A stretch of 64,000 nucleotides of DNA from CAVWXT01 sp963759115. Its GTDB lineage: Bacteria > Planctomycetota > Planctomycetia > Pirellulales > Thermoguttaceae. The stretch spans positions 1,302,001-1,366,000 of the forward strand of contig CAVWXT010000001.1 of NCBI GenBank assembly GCA_963759115.1. The letters are read 5' to 3'. Positions 1 through 8,431 of this stretch are shown here, in pieces. Under the pieces are notes generated by a model, which saw nothing but the letters and a program-made list of their open reading frames with translations, ran no database searches and was not told where the DNA came from. The translations under genes and the position numbers were made by a program. The first letter of the stretch is position 1, and each line of letters starts with the position of its first letter.

Positions 1-3
1 CAC

Positions 4-81
4 AAAGCCGCGACCGGTGGTCGCGCTTATGCCGCGCCGCCATCGGTCACGCTATCGGGCGCGACCACCGGTCGCGGCTTT
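4..81. repeat. Perfect 23-bp inverted repeat at a gene 3' end
   Basis: The arms at 4-26 and 59-81 are perfect reverse complements (each contains GCGACCGGTGGTCGCGC) around a 32-base loop. The right arm covers two bases of the stop codon (80-82) of the minus-strand LarA-like gene. A related copy lies at 41104-41192, so this is a dispersed family. It could act as a 3'-end hairpin or terminator, but there is no clear U-tract. Confidence 0.85.
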
Positions 82-1432
82 ATTTTAGCCGGCCGCGATA
101 CGCCCAAAGCCCGAGGGCCGGATTGCCGACGTAGAAAATCCGCTCGCCGTCGGGCAGCACGTTCCAGCCCTCGCGCAACACCTTCGGGTCGTAGCGGCGG
201 AGCATCGGCTCCAACTCGGCATAGCGATAGCCGACCGATTCGATCTCCTGCCGGCTGAGCTTGCCGGGGCAATAGGTGATCGTGAATCGCCCTTCGGAGG
301 AGCCGTGGATGAGGTGGGCGGCCGCCGAGAGGTTCTTGGGCAGGTCCTCGGTCTGCTCGACAAATCGCATCACTTCCGGCGTGGTGCGATAGCCATATTT
401 GCGGATCAGCCGGTCGATCTCCTTGTCCTCGCCGAAGGTAGACACGCCGGGGGCCAACACGATCAACTCGCCGGCGTCGGCGATGGCCATCCGCGTGCGA
501 TAGACGGCCTTGTTGCCCAGCCAGGTGCTGTGGAACTCGTCGGGATCGAGGTAGACGACGACCTTCTTGGGGGCCTCGTCCAACACAGTGAAGTTGACCT
601 TGACGGAAAGGGCCGCCGCCTTTTCAAAACACTCCACGTCGTCGCCGATGAACAGGCCGCGCACGGCCAACGGCGAAACGGCGACCGGCTCCGGGTCGTG
701 AGTCACCGGTCCGGGCGAATTGTTGTAAGGCGAGACGCCGCTGCGCATCTCGGCCGGGCTGCGCGGCCCGATGACGGTCAGCACGAAGACCAGCGGCAGG
801 TGACGGGTGAAATGGTCCTGGGCGTAGTTGAGGATGCGTCGCAGCGGCGTATCGGCCCGGCCCATCATCCGCTCCATGCCGTAGGCGGCGCCGATGAAGT
901 GGCTCTCGTTGATGCCGGCCACCCCGCCCGTGCCGACAAACACGTTCTTGTTGTAGTTGGCCATGCCGATCACCTCGTGGGGCACGACCTGGCCGATCGA
1001 GAGGATCAGGTCGTGGCCGCCCTCCCACACCAGACGGTCGACTTGCGCCGGCCACGGCTTGCGCCAGATGCCTTCGGTCGCTTCGGTGACGAACGCGGCC
1101 GGGACCTCGCCCACGGTCACGACGTCGCGGCGCCAGTCGTGGACGCGCACGAGCCGCTTGGGCAGCGTGGGAAACATGCGGTCGAGTTGCCAGTCGGGCA
1201 TGGCGTGGTGCGTGCCCAGGGCCGGCATGACGTCCACCAGCCGATCGCCGAAATACTCGTACGCGAGGCAGGTCAGCGGCCCGGCCATGCTGTTGGCGCG
1301 GGTGAAATCGGGCGGCAGCGCCAGCACCTTGCGGCGCGGCTCCAATTTCTGAAATGTCTGGACCAGGGCCGCACGGAGATTCTCATGGCTCAAATCCGTT
1401 TGGGGTGAGCCTTCAGCGTAGTAAGTCGTCAT
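80..1432 (-). CDS. LarA-like (DUF2088) nickel-dependent racemase family protein
   Basis: This encodes 450 residues related to lactate racemase LarA, whose members use a nickel-pincer cofactor to racemise or epimerise 2-hydroxyacids. The sequence shows DFTRANS near residue 42 (LarA members have D-x-TR here), GTHHAM near residue 73, and a central VVPHEVIGMANYNKNVF block matching the histidine/lysine-rich core. The start at 1432 (MTTYYAEG) is preferred to an upstream in-frame ATG at 1489 because homology begins there; no strong ribosome binding site is visible. It is divergent from hydE across a 195-base gap. No lar accessory genes (larB, larC, larE) are nearby, so the substrate is unknown. Family assignment is good; exact activity is inference. 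Confidence 0.75.
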   Translation of the reverse strand: MTTYYAEGSPQTDLSHENLRAALVQTFQKLEPRRKVLALPPDFTRANSMAGPLTCLAYEYFGDRLVDVMPALGTHHAMPDWQLDRMFPTLPKRLVRVHDWRRDVVTVGEVPAAFVTEATEGIWRKPWPAQVDRLVWEGGHDLILSIGQVVPHEVIGMANYNKNVFVGTGGVAGINESHFIGAAYGMERMMGRADTPLRRILNYAQDHFTRHLPLVFVLTVIGPRSPAEMRSGVSPYNNSPGPVTHDPEPVAVSPLAVRGLFIGDDVECFEKAAALSVKVNFTVLDEAPKKVVVYLDPDEFHSTWLGNKAVYRTRMAIADAGELIVLAPGVSTFGEDKEIDRLIRKYGYRTTPEVMRFVEQTEDLPKNLSAAAHLIHGSSEGRFTITYCPGKLSRQEIESVGYRYAELEPMLRRYDPKVLREGWNVLPDGERIFYVGNPALGLWAYRGRLK

Positions 1433-1566
1433 GAAGTTCGCAGCGGAGAGGGGCGATCGAAGGGCTGCCGGTTCGGCGAGCCATCTCAACTCAGCATACC
1501 ACTATTAGTGCACAAAGGCCACCCGTTTAGACAGCGGGCTTGCCTGCCGCGATTCGGGGGGGACGC

Positions 1567-1595
1567 CTGCCAGGAAATCGCGACCGGCGTATAAT
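1567..1595 (+). promoter_or_regulatory. Candidate sigma-70-type promoter of hydEG
   Basis: A perfect TATAAT at 1590-1595 is preceded, after 17 bases, by CTGCCA (4 of 6 matches to TTGACA) at 1567-1572. Transcription would start near 1602, giving a leader of about 26 bases before the hydE ATG at 1628. This is a motif match only. Confidence 0.5.
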
Positions 1596-1627
1596 GAAGT
1601 GTTGCCCACGCCTCGGACCACGCCTTC

Positions 1628-2809
1628 ATGCAACGCCCCGAAGTCCTCACTTGGCTCCGCGAAACCGACCCCGTCCGGCTTGCCGACCTCTGGCGGTTGG
1701 CGGACCGGGTGCGGCAGGAGAACGTCGGCGGCGAGGTCCACCTGCGCGGGCTGGTGGAAATATCGAACTATTGCGTGCGGCTATGCGGCTACTGCGGCCT
1801 GCGGGCGGGCAACAACAGCCTGGAGCGGTATCGCCTTTCGGACGACGAGGTCATGGCCTGCGTCCGGAAGGCCGTCGAGTTCGGCTACGGCACGGTCGTG
1901 CTCCAATCGGGCGAGGACCCGGAACTGACCTGCGGCCGGATAGCCAACCTCGTGCGGCGGATCAAGAGCGAGAGCCCGCTGGCCGTCACCCTAAGCCTGG
2001 GGGAGCGCGACGACGAGGAGTTGGCCGCGTGGCGCGAGGCGGGGGCCGACCGCTACCTGCTGCGGTTCGAGACCTCGAACCGTGCGCTCTATGAGCGAAT
2101 CCATCCGAAGCATAAAGGGGTCAGGAGTCTTTTTCCCGATGCAGCGGCCACCGATGGAAGGTTGGCCGAGCCGTTCCGGAAAAAGACTCCTGACCCCTTT
2201 ATGCACCGGCTGGCGATGCTCGCCACGCTCCGCCGCTTGGGGTACGAGGTCGGCAGCGGCGTGATGATCGGCATTCCGGGCCAGACCTACGACGACCTGG
2301 CCGACGACGTCGAACTGTTCGCCCGGCTCGGCCTCGACATGATCGGCGTGGGGCCGTACTTGCGCCACCCGGACACTCCGCTGGCCGACCGCGACGCCTG
2401 GCCCGATGCGCCCGACGGTGAGCAAGTGCCGGCCACTGAAGAAATGACCTACAAGGTGATCGCCCTGGCTCGGTTGGCGTGTCCGCGGGCGAACATCCCG
2501 GCCACCACGGCCCTGGCCACGCTCAACCGCCGCGACGGGCGGGAGTTGGGACTGGTTCGCGGGGCGAACGTGGTGATGCCGAACCTCACGCCGCCCCAAT
2601 ACCGTGCGCTCTACGAGATTTACCCCGACAAGGCGTGCATTGCGGAAACCGGCGAAGCGTGTCATCATTGTTTGAACGCGCGGATTGAAACCCTGGGGCG
2701 GCAGCCCGGCCGGGGACGGGGCGATTCGCCGAACTACGAAACGCGTGCAGCGGCCGACGACCACCGCCTTGCGGCGGTGCCCGCGCCGGCCCGGATGGGA
2801 GTGCATTGA
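1628..2809 (+). CDS. hydE: [FeFe]-hydrogenase maturase HydE (radical SAM) with a 31-residue insertion
   Basis: HydE is the radical SAM enzyme that helps build the diiron subcluster of [FeFe]-hydrogenase. Cys49, Cys53 and Cys56 form the CxxxCxxC cluster motif (CVRLCGYC). The conserved core YEVGSGVMIGIPGQT and the C-terminal C-x7-C-x2-C (CIAETGEACHHC) are present. The protein is 393 residues against about 350 for the family. The excess is mostly residues 162-192, which are encoded by a perfect inverted repeat (2111-2203) inserted in frame; without it the protein would be 362 residues. The TGA overlaps the hydG ATG (TGATG), so the two are translationally coupled. No frameshift is needed. Whether the lengthened loop is tolerated cannot be judged from sequence. 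Confidence 0.93.
   Translation: MQRPEVLTWLRETDPVRLADLWRLADRVRQENVGGEVHLRGLVEISNYCVRLCGYCGLRAGNNSLERYRLSDDEVMACVRKAVEFGYGTVVLQSGEDPELTCGRIANLVRRIKSESPLAVTLSLGERDDEELAAWREAGADRYLLRFETSNRALYERIHPKHKGVRSLFPDAAATDGRLAEPFRKKTPDPFMHRLAMLATLRRLGYEVGSGVMIGIPGQTYDDLADDVELFARLGLDMIGVGPYLRHPDTPLADRDAWPDAPDGEQVPATEEMTYKVIALARLACPRANIPATTALATLNRRDGRELGLVRGANVVMPNLTPPQYRALYEIYPDKACIAETGEACHHCLNARIETLGRQPGRGRGDSPNYETRAAADDHRLAAVPAPARMGVH
2111..2203. repeat. REP-like palindrome inserted in frame in hydE
   Basis: Arms at 2111-2136 and 2178-2203 are perfect 26-bp reverse complements (the arm contains AAAGGGGTCAGGAGTC), with a 41-base loop. Total length is 93 bases, exactly 31 codons, with no stop in the hydE frame. 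In HydE proteins this position has only a short loop between the HP motif and the conserved RL-containing helix. The arm resembles palindromes associated with REP elements in other bacteria, but no REP-associated transposase gene lies in the window. Confidence 0.92.
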
Positions 2810-4232
2810 TGTCGTTTGTCGTTGACAAAGCAAGTTTGAGCCGTAGCGGGTACGACTTCATCGACGAGGAGTACCTGCACGGTCTGCTGAACCGCCGGGC
2901 GGAGCCGGCCGAGATCCGCGACATCATCGCCAAGAGCATGGCCAAGCAGCCGCTGGCGGTCGAAGAAACCGCCGCCCTGTTGGCGACGGACCAACCGGAA
3001 CTGATCGGGCAGATCTTCGACGCCGCCCGGCAGTTGAAACGCGACGTCTACGGCAACCGCATCGTATTGTTCGCCCCGCTCTACGTGGGCAATAACTGCA
3101 ACAACGACTGCATCTACTGTGCGTTCCGGCGATCCAACCGGGACGAGGTCCGTCGCACGCTGGACGAAGAGTCGCTTCGGCAGCAGGTTTTGGCCCTGGA
3201 GAACAAGGGGCACAAGCGGCTGATCCTGGTCTTCGGCGAGCATCCGCACTACGATCCCGAGTTCATGGCCGAGTGCGTGCAGCACGTGTATGCCACGCGG
3301 ACCGGCCGCGGCGAAATCCGCCGCGTCAACCTCAACGCCGCCCCGCTGGACCATGCCGGCTACGCCACCGTCAAGGCCGCCGGCATCGGCACCTACCAGA
3401 TCTTCCAGGAAACCTACCACCACGACACCTACGCCCGAGTCCATCCGGCGGGCACTCGCAAGAGCAACTACCTCTGGCGGCTCGACGGCGTGGCGCGGGC
3501 GATGGAGGCCGAGTGCGACGACGTGGGCATTGGGGCCCTCTTCGGGCTCTACGATTGGCGGTTCGAGGTACTGGGCCTGGTGAGCCATGCTCGGCACCTG
3601 CAAGAGCACTATCGCTGCGGCCCGCATACGATCAGCTTCCCGCGGCTGCGGCCGGCCTGCGGCGTGAAACTCGACGAGACGTATCTGGTGGACGACGCCA
3701 ACTTCAAGCGGTTGGTGGCCATTTTGCGGCTCTCCGTTCCGTACACCGGGCTGATCTGCACCGCCCGCGAACCGCCGGCCCTGCGGCGCGAGATCATGGC
3801 CTTCGGCATCTCGCAGATCGACGCCGGCAGCCGCGTCGAGATTGGCGGCTACACCGAGGTGGGCGACGCCCAGGTGATGGAACTGGAGCAGTTCGAGTTG
3901 GGCGACATTCGTCCCTTGGATCACGTCGTCCGCGAGTTGCTGGTCGACGGCTACATCCCCAGCTTCTGCACCGCCTGCTACCGGCTGGGCGCACCGGCGA
4001 ACACTTCATGGAGTTCGCCATTCCGGGTTTCATCCAGAACCTGTGTACGCCCAACGCCTTGAGCACCTTGACGGAGTACCTGGTCGACTATGCCTCGCCC
4101 GAGACCCGCGCCGCCGGCGAGGCGGCCATCAGCCGGGAAATCGAGAAGCTGCCGGAAGGCGAGCGGAAAACGCAACTGCTCGACCGTTTGCAGCGGATTC
4201 GGGAGACCGACCAACGGGACCTGTATTTCTGA
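2809..4232 (+). CDS. hydG: [FeFe]-hydrogenase maturase HydG (tyrosine lyase), one-base frameshift near the C-terminus
   Basis: HydG cleaves tyrosine to give the CO and CN ligands of the hydrogenase H-cluster. The N-terminal radical SAM motif CNNDCIYC (Cys97, 101, 104) and long HydG-specific blocks are intact. At 3985-3995 the frame breaks inside the C-terminal second-cluster motif: adding one C to CTGGGCGCACC restores CYRLGRTGEHFMEF and the third cysteine of C-x2-C-x22-C. Corrected length is 474 residues, normal for HydG. As written, the reading frame runs on to 4062 without that last cysteine. Start ATG 2809 overlaps the hydE stop. I treat the break as a sequence error because similar one-base breaks hit essential genes in this window. 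Confidence 0.92.
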
Positions 4233-4695
4233 GGTGCGGCCTCCCCAAGGTTCTGTCGGCTGGCGGGGGATCGACGAATGTCTCATACATTACTATATTG
4301 GTGCCGCCACCACTGATGTTGATTACGTCCAAGGCGCATCGTTAGCAGGCTCTTTTCTTTCTGGGGTCTTCGGCAAAATCTGTGGGTGAAAAATGGGCCT
4401 ACGGGGGATTCGTCCTGGCAAGGTGGATTTTCTGAGGGATGGCAGGGCAAATAAATGACGGTGGAAACAGCCGCAAAACCGGGGTTTTCTTGTTGTGTAA
4501 CGGCCCTCGTCGGGTCTCCCACATCTGCAACGCACGGACCTTTGCCACGGAAAAACGGGGATGGAATCTATGAATCAGATCGTTGAGGCTCCCGAAATCA
4601 CGAAAACCCCTGAAAATCCAGATTCAAACTGAGTTTCACGGCCCAAATCAACCCACAGATTCTGCCGAGGAGGCTCTTTCTGGAAGGAGACTTTC
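4233..4695. other. Gene-free spacer before the defence cassette
   Basis: These 463 bases between hydG and the ATPase gene hold no convincing gene and are AT-richer than hydEG. I looked for a reverse transcriptase or retron-like RNA, since retron Ec78 carries PtuAB-type effectors, and saw none. A 23-codon ORF (4561-4632, MESMNQIVEAPEITK...) ends 63 bases before the ATPase start and could be a leader peptide or chance. The last bases give a good ribosome binding site (AAGGAG) for the GTG at 4696. Confidence 0.5.
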
Positions 4696-6012
4696 GTGTA
4701 CATAAGACGTGTGGTGCTGGAAAACCTGAGGGCGTTCCACCAACTCGATTTTCGATTTGATAGACCCGGCGGAAAATATGCGGGTTGGTCTGTTATCACC
4801 GGTGATAATGCCTCGGGAAAGACTACTCTGCTAAAAGCAATAGCTTTAGCCTTGGTTGGTCCCGACTCGGCCCGAACTCTACAGCCGTCGTTTCGAGGGT
4901 GGATTCGGTCCTCATGTGATGAGGCAGTAGTCGCGGTTGAAATTGTCGCAGATGCAATGGATGTTTTTTCGAAAGGCAGACGTTACAAGCAACCTTTTTG
5001 GTCGGAACTGCGCCTCCAAAAAACGAATGGATCGGAAGTGTCGCTGGAGATTGGACGTAAATACACAGGAAAGGGCCTCGGACCCAAACATGGGCCGTGG
5101 GCTGAGTCGCCTCAAGGGTGGTTCTCCACAGGCTATGGCCCCTTCCGACGGCTTTACGGCGCCTCTCCGACTGCGCAACGAGCCATGTCGGGGCCTGGTC
5201 GCATTGCGCGTTTTGTCACGATGTTTCTTGAGGATGCAACTCTTGGTGAGTGCGAACTTTGGTTAACGGACCTCAACCACAAGAAACTAGAGGGACGGCC
5301 GATTGAAACTAGTGTGCTCGATCAAGTGCTAAAATTGCTAAATGACGAATTCTTGCGTAATGGCCTACGAGTTGACAAAGTGGACTCCGAGGGGCTTTGG
5401 CTTGCGGACGCATTGAATGTTGTGTTACCTCTTGCCGACATGAGTGAAGGTTACCGCGCGGCACTCGCGATGCTTGTCGACATTCTACGGCATATTGTCA
5501 ACGTGTATGGGCATGAAGATTTGGTGAAGGAGTCGGGCGGACGTTGGGTTGTCCCGCATCCGGGTGTGGTGCTTATTGATGAAATGGATTCTCACCTGCA
5601 TCCGGAATGGCAACGTTCCATAGGATTCTGGCTCAAGGAGCGATTTCCCAACATCCAGTTCATCGTCACCACACATAGCCCCATGATATGCCAGGCCGCC
5701 GACGAGAAAGGCATCTTTCACCTGCCTGCCCCGGGTACCGGCGATCCATTCCAACTTGGCCCGGAAGATTATTGGAATATCGTTCGCTCGACACCAGATG
5801 TAATTTACGTCAGCCCCGCGTTTGCGATGCCGTACACCCGTTCTCCGCGCACGGTGAATGCAAGGAAAGACTATGCAAGACTGAAAGCCAAACAACATAG
5901 TGGTAGGCTGACTTCGTCGGAGATGAGGCAGAAACAGCAGCTTAAACTCTTTGTGAACGGTGAGGACGATTTGGACGGGGAATCATGCGTAGAATCAGAC
6001 GAATTGCGGTGA
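4696..6012 (+). CDS. ptuA: Septu-type (PtuA-like) AAA/ABC-class ATPase
   Basis: This is a 438-residue ATPase of the RecF/SMC-like AAA_21 group. Walker A GDNASGKT lies at residues 36-43, Walker B VVLIDEMD near 292-299 followed by SHLHPEW, and the H-switch TTHSPM near 326. GTG start 4696 follows an AAGGAG site with good spacing. The stop overlaps the next gene (an HNH protein) by 28 bases, so they are one unit. An ATPase translationally coupled to an HNH nuclease is the arrangement of Septu anti-phage systems, in which PtuA is proposed to sense infection and PtuB to cut nucleic acid. Base composition is clearly AT-richer than both flanks, suggesting transfer. It could also belong to a related OLD-like ATPase/HNH pair. 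Confidence 0.72.
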   Translation: MYIRRVVLENLRAFHQLDFRFDRPGGKYAGWSVITGDNASGKTTLLKAIALALVGPDSARTLQPSFRGWIRSSCDEAVVAVEIVADAMDVFSKGRRYKQPFWSELRLQKTNGSEVSLEIGRKYTGKGLGPKHGPWAESPQGWFSTGYGPFRRLYGASPTAQRAMSGPGRIARFVTMFLEDATLGECELWLTDLNHKKLEGRPIETSVLDQVLKLLNDEFLRNGLRVDKVDSEGLWLADALNVVLPLADMSEGYRAALAMLVDILRHIVNVYGHEDLVKESGGRWVVPHPGVVLIDEMDSHLHPEWQRSIGFWLKERFPNIQFIVTTHSPMICQAADEKGIFHLPAPGTGDPFQLGPEDYWNIVRSTPDVIYVSPAFAMPYTRSPRTVNARKDYARLKAKQHSGRLTSSEMRQKQQLKLFVNGEDDLDGESCVESDELR

Positions 6013-6737
6013 CTGAACCCGGCAGGCGCTATCTTGCCCGCAAACAGGCTGAAGTGGACCGTGGCAGCGACTGTCGCAGAACCTGGGAGAATGCCCGCAA
6101 GACAAAGACCATGGTGAACGTCGCGGCGTTGCTCGCGAAGATGTCCGGAAAACGACAAAGGTGCATGTTCTGCGAAGACTCGCGTGGCACGCAAATAGAT
6201 CATTTTTGGCCGATGGTCCCGTATACCGAGAAGGCTTTTGTCTGGACGAATATGCTCTGGATCTGTAGCGGATGTAACCAGACAAAGGGCAATCGATTTG
6301 ATCTCGATGGCAACGACGAACCGCTCCTCATCGACCCGACTGCGGAAGAGCCGTGGGAATTTCTATTCTTTGATCCTGATACGGGTATCATCACCGCCAG
6401 ATTCTGTGCCGATACCGGCACAGGCAATCCAAAAGGAGAGTATACCACTCGGGACAACGTATTGCCGTTGAATATTGACGTTGTCGCGGATGGACGGCGG
6501 CGGACTTACCGCTGTCTGCGGCGAGCGGTTAAAAACTTTCTGGATGCGTCTTCCAACACCAGCGATCCTGCGAAGCTGCAAGACAAGTTGTTGGACGAAA
6601 TACGCGATCACGACGACTACGGATTGGTTGCCTGGTATTTTCTGAAGGATGGAAGCCGTTTTTCACCATTCCACGATCTTCAAAAAGAACACGCCGATGT
6701 CTGGCAATCCATTGTTGACGAATTCTCCGAAACTTGA
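5985..6737 (+). CDS. ptuB: HNH endonuclease, PtuB-like partner
   Basis: A 250-residue HNH protein. Its nuclease core reads CMFC (near residue 60), QIDHFWP, W-x-N, then CSGCNQTKGNRF (from about residue 94). This is the zinc-bound C-x2-C ... DH ... N ... C-x2-C layout of HNH proteins paired with Septu ATPases. It starts inside the 3' end of the ATPase gene. ATG 5985 is used here; a GTG at 6009 that overlaps the ATPase stop (GTGA) is an equally plausible start and would give 242 residues. Expected role: nucleic-acid cleavage on infection under ATPase control. The defence role is inferred from gene order and motifs. Confidence 0.72.
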   Translation: MRRIRRIAVTEPGRRYLARKQAEVDRGSDCRRTWENARKTKTMVNVAALLAKMSGKRQRCMFCEDSRGTQIDHFWPMVPYTEKAFVWTNMLWICSGCNQTKGNRFDLDGNDEPLLIDPTAEEPWEFLFFDPDTGIITARFCADTGTGNPKGEYTTRDNVLPLNIDVVADGRRRTYRCLRRAVKNFLDASSNTSDPAKLQDKLLDEIRDHDDYGLVAWYFLKDGSRFSPFHDLQKEHADVWQSIVDEFSET

Positions 6738-6801
6738 AGCCTAACACGGCTTCGTGGTCGCGAACAGGTTCAGCTAGAAAGACCATTCAACCAAACGGGA
6801 A

Positions 6802-8205
6802 ATGTGCAGTTTTCGCCGCGAAACCGATCTCCTGGGGAGCCTCGACGTGCCGGCCGAGGCACTGTGGGGCATCCACACGTTGCGGGCGGTGCAAAACTTC
6901 CCCCTGGCCAACCGGCCGGTACACCGCGGCCTGGTCCACGCTTATGGCGCCGTCAAATTGGCCGCCGCCCGGACCAATCACGAACTGGGCCGGTGGGACG
7001 ACGCCACGTTCGCCGCCATCGAAGCCGCCTGCCAGGAAATGTCCGCGGGACAACTCGACGAGCACGTCGTCGTCGACGCCCTTCAGGGCGGGGCGGGCAC
7101 CTCGACCAACATGAACGTCAACGAAGTGCTGGCCAATCGGGCGCTGCAACTGCTCGACCGGCCGTTGGGCGACTATCAGACCGTCAACCCGCACGACAAC
7201 CTCAATCGGCACCAGTCGACCAACGACACCTACCCCACGGCCCTCAAGGTGGCCGCCATCTTCGCGCTGCGCGAGTTGGCGGGCAAAGTGGTCGCCTTGA
7301 TGGAGGCCTTTCAGGAGAAGGAAAAGCAACTGGCCAACGTGGTCAAGATCGGTCGCACCGAGCTGCAGGACGCCGTGCTCATGACCTTGGGCCGCGAGAT
7401 GTCGGCCTACGCCGAGGCCTTCGCCCGCGACCGCTGGCGAATCTACAAGTGCGAGGAGCGGCTCCGGGTGGTGAACCTCGGCGGCACGGCGATCGGCACG
7501 GGCCTGGGCGCGCCGCGGCAATACATCTTCCGCGCCACCGAACACCTGCGGCAGATCACCGGCCTGGGGCTCGCCCGGGCCGAAAACCTCGTCGAGGCCA
7601 CGCAAAACGCCGACGCCTTCGTCGAAGTGAGCGGCATCCTCCGCACCCTGGCCGCCAATCTCTTGAAGATCGCCAACGACCTGCGGCTGCTTTCGTCGGG
7701 CCCTCATGCCGGTTTGGGCGAAATCCGCCTGCCGCCCCGCCAGGCCGGCTCGTCGATCATGCCCGGCAAACTCAATCCGGTGATTCCCGAAGCCGTGGCC
7801 CAAACCGCCATCGCCGTGATGGGGCATGACCTTATGGTCCTGCAGGCCGTCGGCGGCGGCAATCTGGAACTGAGCCAGTTTCTGCCGCTCGTGGCCGACA
7901 GCCTGCTCAATTCCCTCGACCTGCTGACAAATGCCTGCGACGTCTTCGCGCGACACTGTGTGACCGGCATCGAGGCCGACGAACATCGCTGCCGCAACCA
8001 CGTACACAGCGCAACGGCCCTGCTGACGGCGCTGATCGACAAGATCGGCTATGACGCCGCGGAGCAGTTGGCCGAAGAAGCGGCTGCCAGCCCCGGCCAG
8101 CAGCAGAACATCCGCCAGTTGGTCATCTCGCGCGGGCTGTTGACGGCCGCCGAGTTCGACGAGTTGACTTCGCCCGACCGGGTGACGAGATTGGGATCGG
8201 GATAG
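6802..8205 (+). CDS. aspA: Aspartate ammonia-lyase (AspA/FumC superfamily)
   Basis: A 467-residue member of the fumarase/aspartase superfamily. The signature GSSIMPGKLNPVIPE lies near residue 316. The N-terminus (TDLLGSLDVPAEALWGIHT) and QGGAGTSTNMNVNEV are typical of aspartase, which converts aspartate to fumarate and ammonia. It lies downstream of hydEG in the same direction. aspA is, to my knowledge, often found near hydE/hydG/hydF genes, where ammonia supply for the dithiolate bridge has been proposed. Here the Septu-like pair separates it from hydG, and no hydF follows. The reading frame is intact. Confidence 0.88.
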   Translation: MCSFRRETDLLGSLDVPAEALWGIHTLRAVQNFPLANRPVHRGLVHAYGAVKLAAARTNHELGRWDDATFAAIEAACQEMSAGQLDEHVVVDALQGGAGTSTNMNVNEVLANRALQLLDRPLGDYQTVNPHDNLNRHQSTNDTYPTALKVAAIFALRELAGKVVALMEAFQEKEKQLANVVKIGRTELQDAVLMTLGREMSAYAEAFARDRWRIYKCEERLRVVNLGGTAIGTGLGAPRQYIFRATEHLRQITGLGLARAENLVEATQNADAFVEVSGILRTLAANLLKIANDLRLLSSGPHAGLGEIRLPPRQAGSSIMPGKLNPVIPEAVAQTAIAVMGHDLMVLQAVGGGNLELSQFLPLVADSLLNSLDLLTNACDVFARHCVTGIEADEHRCRNHVHSATALLTALIDKIGYDAAEQLAEEAAASPGQQQNIRQLVISRGLLTAAEFDELTSPDRVTRLGSG

Positions 8206-8221
8206 AGCAGGGCCAAGAAAC

Positions 8222-8270
8222 GAAGAAGCCCGCACACGAGAGGCGAGCTTCTTCACAATTCGTGTTTTTC
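8222..8270 (+). terminator. Candidate terminator after aspA
   Basis: GAAGAAGCCCGC (8222-8233) pairs with GCGAGCTTCTTC (8243-8254) with one mismatch. A five-T run at 8265-8269 follows about 11 bases later. It lies between the convergent aspA and decarboxylase genes. The distance from stem to U-tract makes this only a moderate candidate. Confidence 0.35.
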
Positions 8271-8431
8271 CGAGGGAGAGGCGGTGCGCCGAACTCGGTT
8301 ACCTGCTGCCCATGTTTCCGATCGAGCCAGCGGTTGAACCCGGTGCATCGGCCCTTACTCACGGCCGGCCAGCCATCTATACTCTAGTATTCTCCCGTCC
8401 CGTTGGCAATGCCCCTGAGTGGTGGGAAGGC

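Noticed and set aside
305..1408. Long plus-strand frame opposite the LarA-like gene
   Set aside because: Antisense shadow of a GC-rich gene; the protein is low-complexity with no family pattern. The same holds for long frames opposite aspA (6787-8256), the decarboxylase (9200-10669) and the giant gene (13316-14938, 19152-20558).
4233..6737. A retron with PtuAB effectors
   Set aside because: No reverse transcriptase gene and no inverted-repeat non-coding RNA could be found beside the ATPase/HNH pair.
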